From Clostridium caldaquaticum (lineage in GTDB: Bacteria > Bacillota > Clostridia > Clostridiales > Clostridiaceae), in the NCBI RefSeq assembly GCF_023806125.1, contig NZ_JAMSKT010000005.1, forward strand, positions 62,001 through 126,000: DNA of 64,000 bases, read 5' to 3'. Below, piece by piece: positions 63,048 to 64,000 of this stretch. Below the pieces are notes generated by a model. The model was not told where the DNA came from. It made no database searches and saw only the letters and a list, made by a program, of their open reading frames with translations. Made by a program: the position numbers and the translations under genes. Each line of letters starts with the position of its first letter. Position 1 is the stretch's first letter.

Positions 63048-63461
63048 TTATATTAATGATTGTAATTTTTCAAATATCTCAGGATACTTTTTCTTTATAT
63101 TAACTATTTTAAAATTATTGTCCACAAAAGCATGTAATGTGCTTCCTTTTGCAATTTCCTTCTGATCTTTTTCCCTGATAATTGAATAGTTAAATTCCGC
63201 TTTAACTGGTGTTAATTCTTTAATCCAAGTCTTTATTATTAGTTCGTCTTCATATTTTGCACCCTGTATATATCTGCAATTACTTTCAACTAAAGGAAGC
63301 ATTATACCGCTTTCCTCCATTTCTGAATAACTAATGCCGCTCTTTTTAATAAACTGTGTTCTTGCTTCTTCAAAATAAACATAGTAATTAGAATGATGTA
63401 CTATACCCATTTTGTCTGTTTCTACATATCTGACAATTACTCTTGTTTCATTTACACACAA
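63048..63461 (-). CDS. YbgC/FadM-type acyl-CoA thioesterase
   Basis: About 137 residues of a hot-dog-fold thioesterase. The catalytic region VRYVETDKMGIVHHSNYYVYFEEAR has the active-site Asp and the HHS.YY.YFEEAR signature. The enzyme should hydrolyse acyl-CoA thioesters; chain length is not evident. The frame is open to 63554, but homologues begin near ETRVIVRY. I favour the TTG at 63461 (a GTG at 63470 is the alternative) after AGAAGGG. Start confidence is low; the domain call is firm. Confidence 0.87.
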   Translation of the reverse strand: MCVNETRVIVRYVETDKMGIVHHSNYYVYFEEARTQFIKKSGISYSEMEESGIMLPLVESNCRYIQGAKYEDELIIKTWIKELTPVKAEFNYSIIREKDQKEIAKGSTLHAFVDNNFKIVNIKKKYPEIFEKLQSLI

Positions 63462-63616
63462 ACTTAACACATCCCTTCTGTATTTTATTATTGTATATAT
63501 TATATCATAAATTATCTTTTGTTTTTCTGCTTGGAAACCTGCAATCACATTCATATTTTTAATGCATTATTTATAGCAGAAATAAATGAATATAATATAT
63601 ATTAATCAAAAAAAAT

Positions 63617-63643
63617 ATAGTACACAAACAGCTTGTATACTAT
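63617..63643 (-). terminator. Terminator of the GH3-type gene
   Basis: Minus-strand ATAGTATACAA / TTGTGTACTAT hairpin with one G-U pair, followed by ATTTTTTTTGA, 36 bp past the gene end. Confidence 0.85.
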
Positions 63644-63679
63644 ATTTTCACTTAATTTTTTATATTACTTTATATAATT

Positions 63680-64000
63680 TTATAACCTAGCTTCCCACAA
63701 ATTACAGAATGGATCAACTGGACTTACACCTTTAAACTCTGATCTTCCAGTTATCTTGTTAAGTACAGCCTCTACAACAAATTCACTTGAAGAGTAAGCA
63801 TTGATAAAGGTCTTAACCATGGGCACATCCAAAAGGTGATAAGGATTTGCAAAGGAAATAAATGCCGTAGGAAGTTCTTTAACAAACCAAGGAGCATTGG
63901 CAGCCATGGGCTGTACCCAGTTTATTCTTACAGTAGTCTGATTACTTGCAGTTTCTAAGTTAGCAATATATAATGCTAAATCATATTTCTCCTTTAACTC
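63680..64000 (-). CDS. Glycoside hydrolase family 3-type enzyme (C-terminal fragment)
   Basis: The last 106 codons of a gene that continues beyond base 64000. The frame is open to the window edge (ELKEKYDLALYIANLETASNQTT...), and the in-frame ATG at 63907 is internal. The segments ISFANPYHLLDVPMVKTFINAYSS and SEFKGVSPVDPFCNLWEARL match the C-terminal domain of GH3 beta-N-acetylhexosaminidases, which trim amino sugars from peptidoglycan fragments or chitin. The catalytic N-terminal barrel is not visible, so enzyme activity is inferred. Confidence 0.82.
   Translation of the reverse strand, partial: ELKEKYDLALYIANLETASNQTTVRINWVQPMAANAPWFVKELPTAFISFANPYHLLDVPMVKTFINAYSSSEFVVEAVLNKITGRSEFKGVSPVDPFCNLWEARL

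Overview
The window is strongly AT-rich and looks like the chromosome of an endospore-forming member of Clostridium (sensu stricto or a close relative). The evidence is the clostridial-type AgrB/AgrD pair, the spore genes (cwlJ-gerQ, tgl, a GerMN lipoprotein, a SpoIIM-family protein), a PyrR-type leader, frequent GTG/TTG starts behind strong AGGAGG-type ribosome sites, and the Gut/Srl sorbitol phosphotransferase operon. No tRNA, rRNA, CRISPR array, prophage or plasmid backbone was seen. The species cannot be named from the sequence alone.

Layout. 1-1.9 kb: DegS/DegU-like two-component pair with a prepilin peptidase. 1.9-4.4 kb: mobile DNA, with a palindromic repeat and an IS110-family element carrying a probable bridge-RNA leader, inserted in a decayed IS91-like transposase gene. 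4.4-5.9 kb: uracil permease behind a leader with two PyrR-binding sequences. 6-9.5 kb: ferric-iron ABC transporter with a Fur-like site on its promoter, followed by a second copy of the palindromic repeat. 9.7-14.6 kb: two Nudix hydrolases, an AEC carrier, a chemoreceptor and a convergent, overlapping TPR gene. 14.7-18.5 kb: a membrane-protein cluster ending in agrB-agrD and a GGDEF/HD-GYP c-di-GMP enzyme. 18.6-23.7 kb: dCMP deaminase, QueF, an Xaa-Pro peptidase and a histidine kinase whose sensor region resembles that of the GGDEF/HD-GYP protein. 23.8-25.3 kb: spore genes gerQ and cwlJ plus a Pro-rich orphan.

25.4-28.4 kb: pantothenate operon (DUF2520/PanG-like reductase, panB, panC, panD). 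28.5-35 kb: a response regulator/PAS/GGDEF protein, a FAH-family hydrolase, an L,D-transpeptidase and a class B PBP. 35-37.7 kb: TPP-riboswitch-controlled thiD-thiM-thiE salvage operon. 37.7-44.8 kb: small proteins, MutT, spore transglutaminase Tgl, a GNAT enzyme preceded by an unassigned three-way-junction RNA, divergent argC/argD with an ArgR-like box, and a GerMN lipoprotein. 44.9-47 kb: GntR-regulated ABC exporter. 47-49 kb: RDD, SpoIIM-like and patatin genes. 50-55.3 kb: complete sorbitol PTS operon with its own GutR and GutM. 55.5-60.5 kb: DUF58-MoxR-DUF4350-DUF4129-membrane protein operon. 60.8-64 kb: a 59-residue orphan, a DUF4153 protein, a thioesterase and the end of a GH3-type enzyme.

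Themes. The spore genes (CwlJ, GerQ, Tgl, GerMN, SpoIIM-like) point to cortex hydrolysis and coat cross-linking. Two c-di-GMP proteins and two histidine kinases form a signalling layer. The AgrBD cassette is followed by a c-di-GMP enzyme with an AgrC-sized polytopic N-terminus, and no agrC or agrA is present here. That is the best candidate for an undescribed circuit. The structured RNA at 40953-41049, the double PyrR leader and the IS110 leader RNA are the best RNA-level leads.
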